Assembly (NCBI RefSeq): GCF_003324185.1
Contig: NZ_PXUP01000008.1
Location: forward strand, 62,001-126,000
Direction of reading: 5' to 3'
DNA from: Faecalibacterium prausnitzii
Lineage (GTDB): Bacteria; Bacillota; Clostridia; Oscillospirales; Ruminococcaceae
Length of the DNA stretch: 64,000 nucleotides
Part shown: piece by piece, positions 8,514 to 15,955 of the stretch
Numbering within the stretch: position 1 is the stretch's first letter
Layout: every line of letters starts with the position of its first letter
Position numbers and translations under genes: made by a program
Notes under the pieces: generated by a model
Seen by the model: the letters and a program-made list of their open reading frames with translations, nothing else
Told to the model about the DNA's origin: nothing
Database searches by the model: none

Positions 8514-9449
8514 TTATTTCTCGTGTTTTACTCGTTGGATATCTCCCAGATCGTAGGGGGTATTCTGGTAGACGTAATAGTTCAGCCAGTTTTCATACAG
8601 CAGGTGGGCGTGGGCGCGCCAGCGGAACAGCGGCGGCTTTGCGGGGTCGTCATCCGGGTAATAGTTGACGGGCACATGGATGGGCAGACCCTTGGCTACG
8701 TCCCGCTTATACTCGGCATCCAGCGTATACTTATCGTACTCCGGGTGACCGGTAACAAAGATCTGCCGCCCGTTCTCGGTGCTCATGAGGAAGGGTCCGG
8801 CGGCGTCGCTCTCGGCCAGAATGCGCAGTGCGGCGCAGTTGTCCACATCCTCCCGGCAGATGCCGGTATGACGGCTGTGGGGAGCGTAGAACACCTCATC
8901 AAAGCCGCGTACAAGCGGGTTTGCCGGGCGGGTGACCCGGTGCTCGAACACGCCGAACATCTTTTCCGGCAGCAGCTGCTTGCGCACGCCGTAGTGGTAG
9001 TACAGCCCGGCCTGTGCGCCCCAGCAGACATGGAGGGTGGAGTAGACGTTCGTTTCGCTGAAGTCCATGATCTCGCACAGTTCGTTCCAGTAGTCCACCT
9101 GCTCAAAATCCATGGTCTCCACCGGCGCGCCGGTGATGATCATGCCATCGTAGCGGTTGTTCTTTACCTCGTCAAAGGTCTTGTAAAAGGCCTCAAGGTG
9201 GGCAGCCGACACATGGGTGGCAGAGTGGCTGGCAGTTTGCAGCAGGGTCATGTGCACCTGCAGCGGGGTGTTTGCCAGCAGCCGGGCGATCTGGGTCTCG
9301 GTGGCGATCTTGGTGGGCATCAGGTTCAGAATCAGAATTTCCAGCGGACGGATATGCTGCGCCAGCGCCCGCTCCCGGTGCATGACAAAGACGTTTTCTT
9401 CATACAGGGCGTCAAAGGCGGGTAAGGTCTTAGGGATGATCAGCGGCAT
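8514..9449 (-). CDS. metA: Homoserine O-acetyltransferase (MetA fold)
   Basis: A 311-residue class I glutamine-amidotransferase-like enzyme that acylates homoserine in methionine synthesis. The catalytic Cys142 lies in [15 protein letters not shown], and His235 and Glu237 lie in GHPEYD. Residue 111 is Glu (GAPVETMDF). In characterised MetA proteins this marks acetyl-CoA rather than succinyl-CoA use, which fits the O-acetylhomoserine sulfhydrylase next door. The start at 9449 follows AAGGAGCG. It is the last gene of the T-box-metQ-metN-metI-metY-metA operon, 96 nt after metY. Confidence 0.95.
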   Translation of the reverse strand: MPLIIPKTLPAFDALYEENVFVMHRERALAQHIRPLEILILNLMPTKIATETQIARLLANTPLQVHMTLLQTASHSATHVSAAHLEAFYKTFDEVKNNRYDGMIITGAPVETMDFEQVDYWNELCEIMDFSETNVYSTLHVCWGAQAGLYYHYGVRKQLLPEKMFGVFEHRVTRPANPLVRGFDEVFYAPHSRHTGICREDVDNCAALRILAESDAAGPFLMSTENGRQIFVTGHPEYDKYTLDAEYKRDVAKGLPIHVPVNYYPDDDPAKPPLFRWRAHAHLLYENWLNYYVYQNTPYDLGDIQRVKHEK

Positions 9450-9545
9450 AGGAAAGTCGCTCCTTTGCTAGACGATTCAAAAATGGCGCCGCGTTCGCTT
9501 TGCCATCTTCAGGGGTATCATGATTTTTGATTTCACGGGAAGGCA

Positions 9546-10820
9546 TCAGACCTTATCCAGTGCCTGCGCGATATCGGCGATGAGATCCTCGGCGGATTCC
9601 AGACCGCAGCTCATGCGCACCAGCTCAGCGGGCACACCGGCGGCAGCCAGCTGCTCGTCGTTCATCTGACGGTGGGTGCTGGAGGCGGGGTTCAGGCAGC
9701 AGGTGCGGGCATCCGCCACATGGGTCTCAATGGCGGCAAGCTTCAGCTCCTTCATAAAGGTGCTGGCGGCCTGACGTCCGCCGGCCAGACCAAAGCTCAC
9801 CACGCCGCAACTGCCGTTTGGCAGATACTTCTGCGCCAGTGCGTGGTAGGGGCTGCTTTCCAGCCCGCAGTAGTTCACATAGGCCACCTTGGGGTGGTTT
9901 TCCAAGAACTGTGCCACCGCCATGCCGTTGGCGCAGTGGCGCTGCATCCGAACGTGCAGGCTTTCCAGACCAAGGTTCAGCATATAGGCGTTCATGGGGG
10001 ACTGCATGGAGCCGAAGTCCCGCATGAGCTGCGCGGTAGCCTTTGTAATGAAAGCTCCCTCCTTGCCGAAGCGCTCGGCGTAGGTGATGCCGTGGTAGCT
10101 GTCGTCCGGGGTGCACAGACCCGGGAACTTCTCAGCGTGCGCCATCCAGTCGAACTTGCCGCCGTCCACGATGGCACCGCCCAGCACTGCGCCGTGGCCG
10201 TCCATGTACTTGGTGGTGGAGTGGGTCACGATGTCCGCGCCCCACTCAAAGGGGCGGCAGTTGACCGGTGTGGGGAAGGTGTTGTCCACCATCAGCGGCA
10301 CGCCGTGGGCGTGGGCGGCCTTGGCAAACTTTTCAATGTCCAGCACGGTCAGGGCGGGGTTTGCGATGGTCTCGCCGAACACCACCTTGGTGTTGGGCCG
10401 GAAGGCGGCGTTCAGCTCCTCCTCGGTGCACAGGGGGTCTACAAAGGTGGCGGTGATGCCCATCTTGGCCATGGTGACCGAGATGAGGTTGAAGGTGCCG
10501 CCGTAGATGGTGCTGGAGGCCACGATGTGGTCCCCTGCTTCGCAGATATTAAACAGCGCAAAGAAGTTTGCGGCCTGTCCGCTGGAGGTAAGCATGGCGG
10601 CAGTGCCGCCCTCCAACTCGCAGATCTTTTTGGCTACCATGTCGCAGGTGGGGTTCTGCAGACGGGAATAGAAATAGCCGTCTGCTTCCAAATCGAACAG
10701 CTTGCCCATGTCCTCGCTGGTGGCGTACTTGAAGGTGGTGGACTGGATGATGGGGATCTGACGGGGCTCGCCATTGCCGGGGGTGTAGCCACCCTGCACA
10801 CAGATGGTATCACGGTTCAT
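9546..10820 (-). CDS. metY: O-acetylhomoserine sulfhydrylase (MetY), copy 1
   Basis: A 424-residue fold-type I PLP enzyme of the Cys/Met metabolism family. It would combine O-acetylhomoserine with sulfide to give homocysteine. The Schiff-base lysine is Lys204 in HSTTKYMDGHG. Other family landmarks are the N-terminal IPIIQSTTF, YSRLQNPT, LTSSGQAA and the C-terminal LNPASSTHRQM. Length and landmarks suit MetY more than MetB/MetC. It lies between metI and metA in the T-box operon, with a long intercistronic hairpin upstream. A second, clearly different MetY is at 28314-29603. Confidence 0.93.
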   Translation of the reverse strand: MNRDTICVQGGYTPGNGEPRQIPIIQSTTFKYATSEDMGKLFDLEADGYFYSRLQNPTCDMVAKKICELEGGTAAMLTSSGQAANFFALFNICEAGDHIVASSTIYGGTFNLISVTMAKMGITATFVDPLCTEEELNAAFRPNTKVVFGETIANPALTVLDIEKFAKAAHAHGVPLMVDNTFPTPVNCRPFEWGADIVTHSTTKYMDGHGAVLGGAIVDGGKFDWMAHAEKFPGLCTPDDSYHGITYAERFGKEGAFITKATAQLMRDFGSMQSPMNAYMLNLGLESLHVRMQRHCANGMAVAQFLENHPKVAYVNYCGLESSPYHALAQKYLPNGSCGVVSFGLAGGRQAASTFMKELKLAAIETHVADARTCCLNPASSTHRQMNDEQLAAAGVPAELVRMSCGLESAEDLIADIAQALDKV

Positions 10821-10859
10821 ACAACATACTCCTTTGCTGGTTTTTTGGTCGGGAAGGAC

Positions 10860-10895
10860 GATTCCCCGCAGGAGAGCTGTCTCCGGCGGGGAATC
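10860..10895 (-). other. Intercistronic hairpin between metI and metY
   Basis: GATTCCCCGC pairs with GCGGGGAATC, with further pairing inside. There is no U-run after it, so it is more likely an mRNA-stability or processing hairpin than a terminator. Confidence 0.5.
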
Positions 10896-10911
10896 GAAAA
10901 TTCAAAGCTTC

Positions 10912-11568
10912 TTATTTCCGCAGGCGCTTATCGCTCTTGGTGGCCCACAGGGTACCCACAGACTGGAACGCCTGCACCATCAGCACCAGCAGCACCACAC
11001 AGACGATCATGATGTTGGTCTGGTAGCGGTAGTAGCCGTAGGACAAGGCGATCTTGCCCAGACCGCCGCCGCCGATGACGCCGGACATGGCGGAATAGCC
11101 CAGAATGGTGGTCAGCGCGGTGGTCATACTGGAGATCAGGCCAGGCAGGCACTCCGGGATCATGACCTTGGTGATGATCTGGAAGGGGGTCGCGCCCATG
11201 CTCTGGGCAGCTTCCACTACGCCTTCATCCAGCTCCCGCAGGCTGGTCTCCACTAGACGTGCCACAAAGGGGAAGGCGGCGACCACCAGCGGCACTACGG
11301 TGGCCTTGGTGCCCACCGTAGTGCCCACGATGGCGCGGGTAAGCGGGAACACGCAGATCATCAAAATCAGGAAGGGCACGCTGCGCAGGATGTTGATGAC
11401 GATATTGATCAGATGCATCAGCCAGCCGGGCAGGGGCAGAATGCCGTCCTTGTCACCGGCTACCAGCAGCACGCCCAGCGGCAGACCCAGCACCAGCGCA
11501 AAGGCGGTGGAGAGCACCGTTACATAAAAGGTCTCCCAGATGGCAAAGCCGTAATCTGCGATATTCAT
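10912..11568 (-). CDS. metI: Methionine ABC transporter permease MetI
   Basis: A 218-residue inner-membrane permease of the methionine importer. Five or so hydrophobic segments are visible. The EAA-type coupling loop (VVEAAQSMGATPFQIITKVMIPECLPGL) docks on MetN. The start at 11568 overlaps the metN stop by 4 nt (ATGA on the minus strand) and follows GGAGGTGACC. The length matches MetI. Order metQ-metN-metI is conserved apart from metQ leading. Confidence 0.95.
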   Translation of the reverse strand: MNIADYGFAIWETFYVTVLSTAFALVLGLPLGVLLVAGDKDGILPLPGWLMHLINIVINILRSVPFLILMICVFPLTRAIVGTTVGTKATVVPLVVAAFPFVARLVETSLRELDEGVVEAAQSMGATPFQIITKVMIPECLPGLISSMTTALTTILGYSAMSGVIGGGGLGKIALSYGYYRYQTNIMIVCVVLLVLMVQAFQSVGTLWATKSDKRLRK

Positions 11569-12578
11569 ATACCGGTCACCTCCTCTACCGTTACGCCAGA
11601 CTGGCTGCGCATATATTCCATAGCCTGCTGTGCGACAGCAAGCTCTGCGGGCAGCTTGAGCAGCATAGAGCCGTAGCACTGGCCGCTCAGATCGCGGGTA
11701 TCGGCGCTGAGCACCGACACCAGAATGCCTTTTTCGGCAGCAAGGCTTGCCACCAGCGGCTTTGCGGTGGAGGAACCATTAAAGGTAACGCGCACCACAT
11801 GGTCATCCGGCGCAAAACAGGAAAGATCCCGCGCTGCGCTGCCGCCGTTGGGCGCCACCAGACGCTTGGCAGCTGCCGTTTTGGGATTTGCAAAAATTTC
11901 CTGTACCGAGCCCTGTTCCACGACCACACCGCCGTCCAGAATAGCCACGCTGTCGCAGATTTCCTCCACCACGCTCATCTGGTGGGTAATGACCACCACG
12001 GTGATGCCCAGCTTACGGTTGATATCCTTGATCAGGGTCAGGATGGAGTGGGTGGTGTTGGGGTCCAGCGCACTGGTGGCCTCGTCGCACAGCAGCACCT
12101 TAGGGTTGGTAGCCAATGCACGGGCAATGGCGATGCGCTGCTTCTGACCGCCGGACAGCTGTGCCGGGTAGGCGTTGGCCTTATCCGGCAGTCCCACCAT
12201 CTCCAGCAGCTCCATGGCGCGCTTTTCCGCCTCGGCCTTTTTTACGCCTGCCAGCTCCATGGGGAAGCAGACATTCTTCAGGCAGGTGCGCTGCATGAGC
12301 AGGTTGAACTGCTGGAAGATCATGGTGATTTCCCGGCGGCGCTTGCGCAGCGAGACGGGAGACAAGGTCTCCATTGCCACGCCGTCGATCACCACGCTGC
12401 CGCCGGTGGGGCGCTCCAACAGGTTGATGCAACGCACCAGCGTGGATTTGCCCGCACCGGACATACCGATGATGCCGTAGATGGAGCCATCGGGAATGGT
12501 GAGGTTGATGTTCTGCAGCGCTTTCACCGCGCCATCCTTCATCTGGAAGGTCTTGGAAAGATACTTGAGTTCGATCAC
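11565..12578 (-). CDS. metN: Methionine ABC transporter ATP-binding protein MetN
   Basis: A 337-residue ATPase. Walker A is GMSGAGKST near residue 40, the signature is LSGGQKQR, and Walker B is VLLCDEATSALD. Residues from about 255 on form the NIL domain, which binds methionine and gives trans-inhibition of the importer. The start is a GTG at 12578, with AAAGGAG 8-9 nt upstream. It overlaps metI by 4 nt at its 3' end, so the two are translationally coupled. Confidence 0.96.
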   Translation of the reverse strand: MIELKYLSKTFQMKDGAVKALQNINLTIPDGSIYGIIGMSGAGKSTLVRCINLLERPTGGSVVIDGVAMETLSPVSLRKRRREITMIFQQFNLLMQRTCLKNVCFPMELAGVKKAEAEKRAMELLEMVGLPDKANAYPAQLSGGQKQRIAIARALATNPKVLLCDEATSALDPNTTHSILTLIKDINRKLGITVVVITHQMSVVEEICDSVAILDGGVVVEQGSVQEIFANPKTAAAKRLVAPNGGSAARDLSCFAPDDHVVRVTFNGSSTAKPLVASLAAEKGILVSVLSADTRDLSGQCYGSMLLKLPAELAVAQQAMEYMRSQSGVTVEEVTGI

Positions 12579-12592
12579 AGAAATTGCTCCTT

Positions 12593-12628
12593 TAGCTTAT
12601 CCCTCGATGGTAGATTATCCCTCGATGG
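12593..12628. repeat. 18-bp tandem duplication spanning the metQ stop codon
   Basis: The unit TAGCTTATCCCTCGATGG (12593-12610) is followed at once by TAGATTATCCCTCGATGG (12611-12628), a single base apart. On the coding strand each copy reads ...IEG-stop, so the last three codons and the stop of metQ are duplicated. Confidence 0.85.
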
Positions 12629-13529
12629 GTGCCAGACTGTCCTGCTTGCCGCCGTAGACGCCCATGGGCTCTACGTGAATACCGGCAACAGATACCAGAT
12701 GGGTACCCTTTTCGGCGTTGAAGTTGTCCAGATACGGCTGATGCTGGAAGTAGTTGGTGTCTACCTGACCGTCCTCGACGATCTGGTTGGGGATCACATA
12801 GTCGTCGTACTCCTGGATGTCCAGCGTGATGCCCTTGGCGGCAAGGATCTCCTTGCACACCTCCAGCACCTCGCAGTGGGGAGCGGGAGTAGCGGCGCAG
12901 CTGACGGTCTGGCCGTTCAGAGCGTCATAATCCACAGTGGAATCATAGCCGTCGGTGGGGTTCTCCACAACGGACACCACGGAGCCCTTGTAAGTTTCGT
13001 CCATGAAGTCCTTCACCTTCTGGCTCTGCAGGGCAGCAGCCAGAGCCTTGATCTTAGGCTCCTCCTGATTGCCGTCCTTGCACACCAGAATGTTGACGTA
13101 AGCAGAAGAGCCGTCCTCCATGGCCAGTGCATCGGTCATGGGGTTCAGACCGGCAGAGATGGCGTAGTTGGAGTTGATGACGGCGTAGTCCTCGTCCTGC
13201 AGGACGTTGGGCACCTGAGCGGCCTCCACCTCGTCCACGGTGACGTTCAGGGGGTTCTCCTCGATGTCGTTCTTGGTGGCGGTCAGGCCGGCATCTGCCT
13301 TCAGCTTGAAGAAGCCGTTCTTCTCCAGCAGGGTCAGGGCGCGGGCCTCATTGGTGGTATCGTTGGGCACAGCCACCTTGATCTTATCCAGCTTAGCTGC
13401 GGCAGAGGATGCCACGCTGCCGGATGCAGCGGCGGAAGAAGCAGTGGAAGAAGAACCACCGCAGGCAGTCAGGGCAGCGGCTGCGGCTGCCACACCGGTA
13501 ACTTTCAGAAAATCGCGACGAGTAATCAT
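12615..13529 (-). CDS. metQ: Methionine-binding lipoprotein MetQ with circularly permuted lobe order
   Basis: A 304-residue solute-binding lipoprotein for the MetNI importer. ITRRDFLK and the lipobox ending at Cys23 give export and anchoring, followed by a Ser/Ala linker. In NLPA/MetQ proteins the order is: PHAEIL..FQHxPYL..HxEPMGxY, then AVAIPNDPTNExRAL..AAVINxNYA. Here the order is reversed. AVPNDTTNEARAL is at 53-65 and AVINSNYA at 116-123, while TPAPHCEVLEV is at 214-224, NYFQHQPYL at 259-267 and HVEPMGVY at 285-292. The protein ends at the point where the canonical chain would continue into AxVAIPND. All recognisable blocks are present, so this looks functional rather than broken. It is the first gene of the operon, directly behind the T-box. 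Confidence 0.9.
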   Translation of the reverse strand: MITRRDFLKVTGVAAAAAALTACGGSSSTASSAAASGSVASSAAAKLDKIKVAVPNDTTNEARALTLLEKNGFFKLKADAGLTATKNDIEENPLNVTVDEVEAAQVPNVLQDEDYAVINSNYAISAGLNPMTDALAMEDGSSAYVNILVCKDGNQEEPKIKALAAALQSQKVKDFMDETYKGSVVSVVENPTDGYDSTVDYDALNGQTVSCAATPAPHCEVLEVCKEILAAKGITLDIQEYDDYVIPNQIVEDGQVDTNYFQHQPYLDNFNAEKGTHLVSVAGIHVEPMGVYGGKQDSLAPIEG

Positions 13530-13607
13530 AGTTTTGTTCCCTCTCTATTGTTCTCTATTATGTACTGCGACCCGCACGGCACCTTTCCGCGCGCGGCCTT
13601 GAACGGA

Positions 13608-13922
13608 TGAATGAAAAAATGCCCCCGTCCTTACGAGCCTTAGACTCTGCAAGGACGGAGGCATGAACATACTTCCGTGGTACCACCTTGGTTCACTGTA
13701 TCCTTACGGATACAGCCTCGATGCTGCGGCAGCGTGTACTGCTTACAGCCGGACGCTGTAACGGGCGCATCCCGTTGCGGGCTTAGCACTCCTGCGCCTC
13801 GTCCGCACGGCTCCGAGACCATTTTCAGCTTCCTGTTTCCTGCCCTTTTCCACCGCCCGGGCTCTCTGGTAAGGATCAATGCGAAGGCCTACTCTTCTCT
13901 TCACAGCCATTTTTGTGATATT
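13608..13922 (-). promoter_or_regulatory. T-box leader (tRNA-Met type) of the metQNI-metY-metA operon
   Basis: The minus strand carries the T-box sequence AAGGTGGTACCACGG (13675-13690). After it comes a terminator in which GCCTCCGTCCTT pairs with AAGGACGGGGGC and ends in TTTTTT (13612-13662). The candidate specifier region reads CTGAAAATGG. An ATG (Met) codon at 13822-13820 fits the operon, though a shifted register (AAT) cannot be excluded by eye. Uncharged tRNA-Met would prevent termination. Confidence 0.88.
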
Positions 13923-13928
13923 GACACT

Positions 13929-13957
13929 ATAATAAACCCATCGGCGGCATTTGTCAA
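13929..13957 (-). promoter_or_regulatory. Promoter of the methionine T-box operon
   Basis: On the minus strand TTGACA (13957-13952), a 17-nt spacer, and TATTAT (13934-13929). Confidence 0.8.
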
Positions 13958-14019
13958 CACCTTCAACGAAGTTTTTGGGTAGGGATATGGCTTCCGGCCT
14001 TTTGCCGCGCCCGTTTTGC

Positions 14020-14048
14020 TTGACAATGCGCACAAAAAGGGTTATACT
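14020..14048 (+). promoter_or_regulatory. Strong promoter of a short plus-strand RNA
   Basis: TTGACA (14020-14025), a 17-nt spacer, and TATACT (14043-14048). No plus-strand gene follows before the terminator at 14116. Confidence 0.8.
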
Positions 14049-14054
14049 ATAACT

Positions 14055-14153
14055 ACAAAAGGCACTGCGACAAGCGGTTGGCCCTTTAGGTTTTTAGTTT
14101 AACTTTTATCCAAAGAAAAACCGTCACCTGTGGGGGGTGGCGGTTTTTACTTT
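14055..14153 (+). ncRNA. Putative small RNA, convergent to the 20-aa peptide gene
   Basis: About 100 nt lie between a near-consensus promoter and a strong terminator, with no open frame that has a ribosome site. The 5' part contains GGCACTGC and GCGGTTGGCCCT. Nearly the same words (GGTACTGC, GCGGTTGGCTCT) occur in the 5' leader of the peptide mRNA read on the opposite strand. The 3' end overlaps the end of the peptide mRNA in the shared terminator. This is the architecture of a type I antitoxin, but the function is inferred only. Confidence 0.6.
14116..14148. terminator. Bidirectional terminator shared by the small RNA and the peptide gene
   Basis: AAAAACCGTCACC pairs with GGTGGCGGTTTTT. Both strands end in a U-rich run. 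The stop codon of the 20-aa peptide lies in the stem's right edge. Confidence 0.85.
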
Positions 14154-14209
14154 CTTACCTTGATCGTAAACGTAAATCCAAACAAGTGGAATGTCAAAGT
14201 AATAGGCAT
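14147..14209 (-). CDS. 20-residue cationic beta-patterned peptide, candidate type I toxin
   Basis: The peptide MPITLTFHLFGFTFTIKVRK has alternating hydrophobic and polar residues and a basic tail. The ATG at 14209 follows a near-perfect AAGGAGGTGAG site. It has its own consensus promoter 80 nt upstream, a small 5' hairpin and a 10-bp hairpin that buries the ribosome site. It ends in a terminator shared with a convergent small RNA. No annotated family is recognised. It is not the alpha-helical membrane type of Fst or TxpA. The gene features are directly visible; toxicity is inference from the layout. Confidence 0.65.
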   Translation of the reverse strand: MPITLTFHLFGFTFTIKVRK

Positions 14210-14211
14210 GT

Positions 14212-14235
14212 TCTCACCTCCTTCCGGAAGTGAGA
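14212..14235 (-). promoter_or_regulatory. Hairpin sequestering the ribosome site of the 20-aa peptide
   Basis: In the mRNA UCUCACUUCC (14235-14226) pairs over ten positions with GGAGGUGAGA (14221-14212) around a GGAA loop. The whole Shine-Dalgarno sequence is inside the stem. Confidence 0.75.
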
Positions 14236-14290
14236 GCCAACCGCCTGCCGTATGTGCAGTACCTTTCGATCGCTTTTCAGCGACAGGATG

Positions 14291-14319
14291 ATTATAACAT
14301 ATTCCGACCCTTTTCGCAA
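14291..14319 (-). promoter_or_regulatory. Promoter of the 20-aa peptide gene
   Basis: On the minus strand TTGCGA (14319-14314), a 17-nt spacer, and TATAAT (14296-14291). A TCGCT/AGCGA hairpin (14270-14283) would form at the very 5' end of the transcript. Confidence 0.75.
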
Positions 14320-14320
14320 G

Positions 14321-14350
14321 AAAGCTCTGGTGTTTCCAGAGCTTTTTATT
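14321..14350 (+). terminator. Terminator isolating the peptide locus from thrE
   Basis: AAAGCTCTGG pairs with CCAGAGCTTT, then TTTATT. It would stop plus-strand read-through before the thrE promoter. Confidence 0.65.
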
Positions 14351-14358
14351 ATACGCCC

Positions 14359-14387
14359 TTGTATGCGGCTGGTGCACATGATAAAAT
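14359..14387 (+). promoter_or_regulatory. Promoter of the split thrE genes
   Basis: TTGTAT (14359-14364), a 17-nt spacer, and TAAAAT (14382-14387). Confidence 0.55.
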
Positions 14388-14418
14388 AGGGTATCATCTT
14401 TTGCAAGGAGAGCAGGCA

Positions 14419-15210
14419 ATGAACAGCAGAGACCCTTTTCCCGATGAAGAGCTGCGCCGCCGCATCATGGATTTTATCATGGCCGCAGGGCAGACCCTGC
14501 TGGAAAACGGCGCGGAGGTGTTCCGGGTGGAGCAGACCATGGAGATCATGGCGCGCAGCTTCCATTTGCGGGAGTTCCACGTTTATGTGCTGACCAACGG
14601 CATTTTTGCCAGTGCCGGCACTGCCGAGATCAGCGAGGTGCGCAACGTACCGGTGCGCACCACCCATCTGGGGCGGGTGGCGGCGGTGAACGAGCTTTCC
14701 CGCCAGATCGCCCAGACCGGGATGACCTTGGATGAAGCCGAGAGCCGTCTGGTGCTGGCGCGGCAGCTGCCCTTCCCCAAAGATCACGTGCAGCTGCTGT
14801 CCGGGCTGTGCGGGGCGTTCTGCTTTGCCATGATGTTCGGCGGCAACCTGCGCAGTGCACTGGCAGCTGCCGGGGCGGGACTGGTGGCCAGCTGGTATCT
14901 GCTGTGGTGCGGGCGGCATGAAGTGCCCGGCGGCTTCCAGAAGATCAGCACCGCCGCGCTGATCACGCTGGTGTGCATTCTGCTGTGCAATCTGCTGCAC
15001 ACTTCTGCAAGCCACGCCATCATCGGTACGCTGATGATTTTGACCCCGGGCATCGCCTTTACCATGGGCATCCGGGACTTTGTGCAGGGCGACTACCTTT
15101 CCGGCACCATCCGCATGATCGACGCTTTGCTCATTGCCGCCAGCATTGCCATAGGCACCGGCCTTGTACTGCGGCTGTACACGGTATTTACGGGGGTGGT
15201 CGTGGTATGA
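14419..15210 (+). CDS. Threonine/serine exporter, ThrE N-terminal subunit (DUF1212 type)
   Basis: A 263-residue membrane protein. Residues 1-120 are the cytoplasmic domain with GQTLLENGAEVFRVEQTM, and about five membrane segments follow. In Firmicutes ThrE is often split into this large subunit and a short second one, as here. Substrate (Thr, Ser or related) is inferred from the family. The start at 14419 follows AAGGAGAG. The stop overlaps the second subunit (ATGA). Confidence 0.88.
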   Translation: MNSRDPFPDEELRRRIMDFIMAAGQTLLENGAEVFRVEQTMEIMARSFHLREFHVYVLTNGIFASAGTAEISEVRNVPVRTTHLGRVAAVNELSRQIAQTGMTLDEAESRLVLARQLPFPKDHVQLLSGLCGAFCFAMMFGGNLRSALAAAGAGLVASWYLLWCGRHEVPGGFQKISTAALITLVCILLCNLLHTSASHAIIGTLMILTPGIAFTMGIRDFVQGDYLSGTIRMIDALLIAASIAIGTGLVLRLYTVFTGVVVV

Positions 15211-15656
15211 TGTCCCTTACTGCTGCACAACTCAGCGAGCTGACGGCGCAGTTTTTTCTGGCCGGGCTGGGCACGCTGAGTTTTGCCATTCTGTTTGCGT
15301 GCCCCCGGCGCTGCCTGCCTTACTGCGCACTGGTGGGTGCTGTGGGCTGGCTGTGGTATGAACTGCTGACCCTGCTGGGCGCAGACGCCGCCACGGCCTC
15401 CCTGCTGGCGGTCATTCCGCTGACCATCCTTACCCGCGTGTTTGCCATCACCCAAAAAACGCCGGTCACGGTGTTTTTGCTGACCGGCATTTTCCCGCTT
15501 GTGCCGGGCGCGGGCATCTACTACACCGCCTACTACTTCATCCAGAACGAAAACGCCCTTGCCCTTGCCAAGGGCATCAGCACCTTTAAAATTGCGGTGG
15601 CGCTGGCTATCGGCATCAGTCTGGTGCTGTGCGTGCCGCTGCCGAAGAGGAAGTAA
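15207..15656 (+). CDS. Threonine/serine exporter, ThrE C-terminal subunit (DUF3815 type)
   Basis: A 149-residue protein with four or so membrane segments, and the conserved TGIFPLVPGAGIYYTAYYFI block. It is the short half of the split ThrE exporter and is translationally coupled to the large half by a 4-nt overlap. Two adjacent ATGs are possible starts; the first gives the overlap. No transcription terminator follows directly. A dispersed palindromic repeat does. Confidence 0.88.
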   Translation: MMSLTAAQLSELTAQFFLAGLGTLSFAILFACPRRCLPYCALVGAVGWLWYELLTLLGADAATASLLAVIPLTILTRVFAITQKTPVTVFLLTGIFPLVPGAGIYYTAYYFIQNENALALAKGISTFKIAVALAIGISLVLCVPLPKRK

Positions 15657-15668
15657 GACGGCGTTTTA

Positions 15669-15852
15669 CCCCCTCAGTCACGCCTGACGGCGTGCCAGCT
15701 CCCCCAAGGGGACGCCTTTGGGCTATGCCGGAAACTTTACCGCCGCTGCGAAAGCCGTCCCCTTGAGGGCTGACTTCCCCCGGCCGGGGGAAGATGTCGC
15801 GTAGCGACAAAAGGGGGAGTGTGGCAAAGCCGCAGGCTTTGACGGAAGGGGC
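15669..15852. repeat. Dispersed palindromic repeat, copy A
   Basis: It begins CCCTCAGTCACGCC, then GCCAGCTCCCCCAAGGGG. An internal GTCCCCTTGAGGGCTGAC follows, and it ends with GGGGGAGTGTGGC and GAAGGGGC. The ends are inverted, and variable short hairpins sit at the same relative places as in copies B, C and D. There is no coding capacity. It fills most of the 300-nt gap between thrE and the minus-strand lipoprotein. Confidence 0.8.
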
Positions 15853-15891
15853 TGCACGCTGCTGGAAAAGCGGTAGAACTGACTATAAGCA

Positions 15892-15930
15892 CAAAAAAGG
15901 ACGGCAGTCATACGACTGCCGTCCTTTCTA
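15892..15930 (-). terminator. Terminator of the lipoprotein gene
   Basis: On the minus strand GGACGGCAGTC pairs with GACTGCCGTCC, followed by a run of U. Confidence 0.85.
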
Positions 15931-15955
15931 TCGTCACGCAACGAGTATTCTACAA

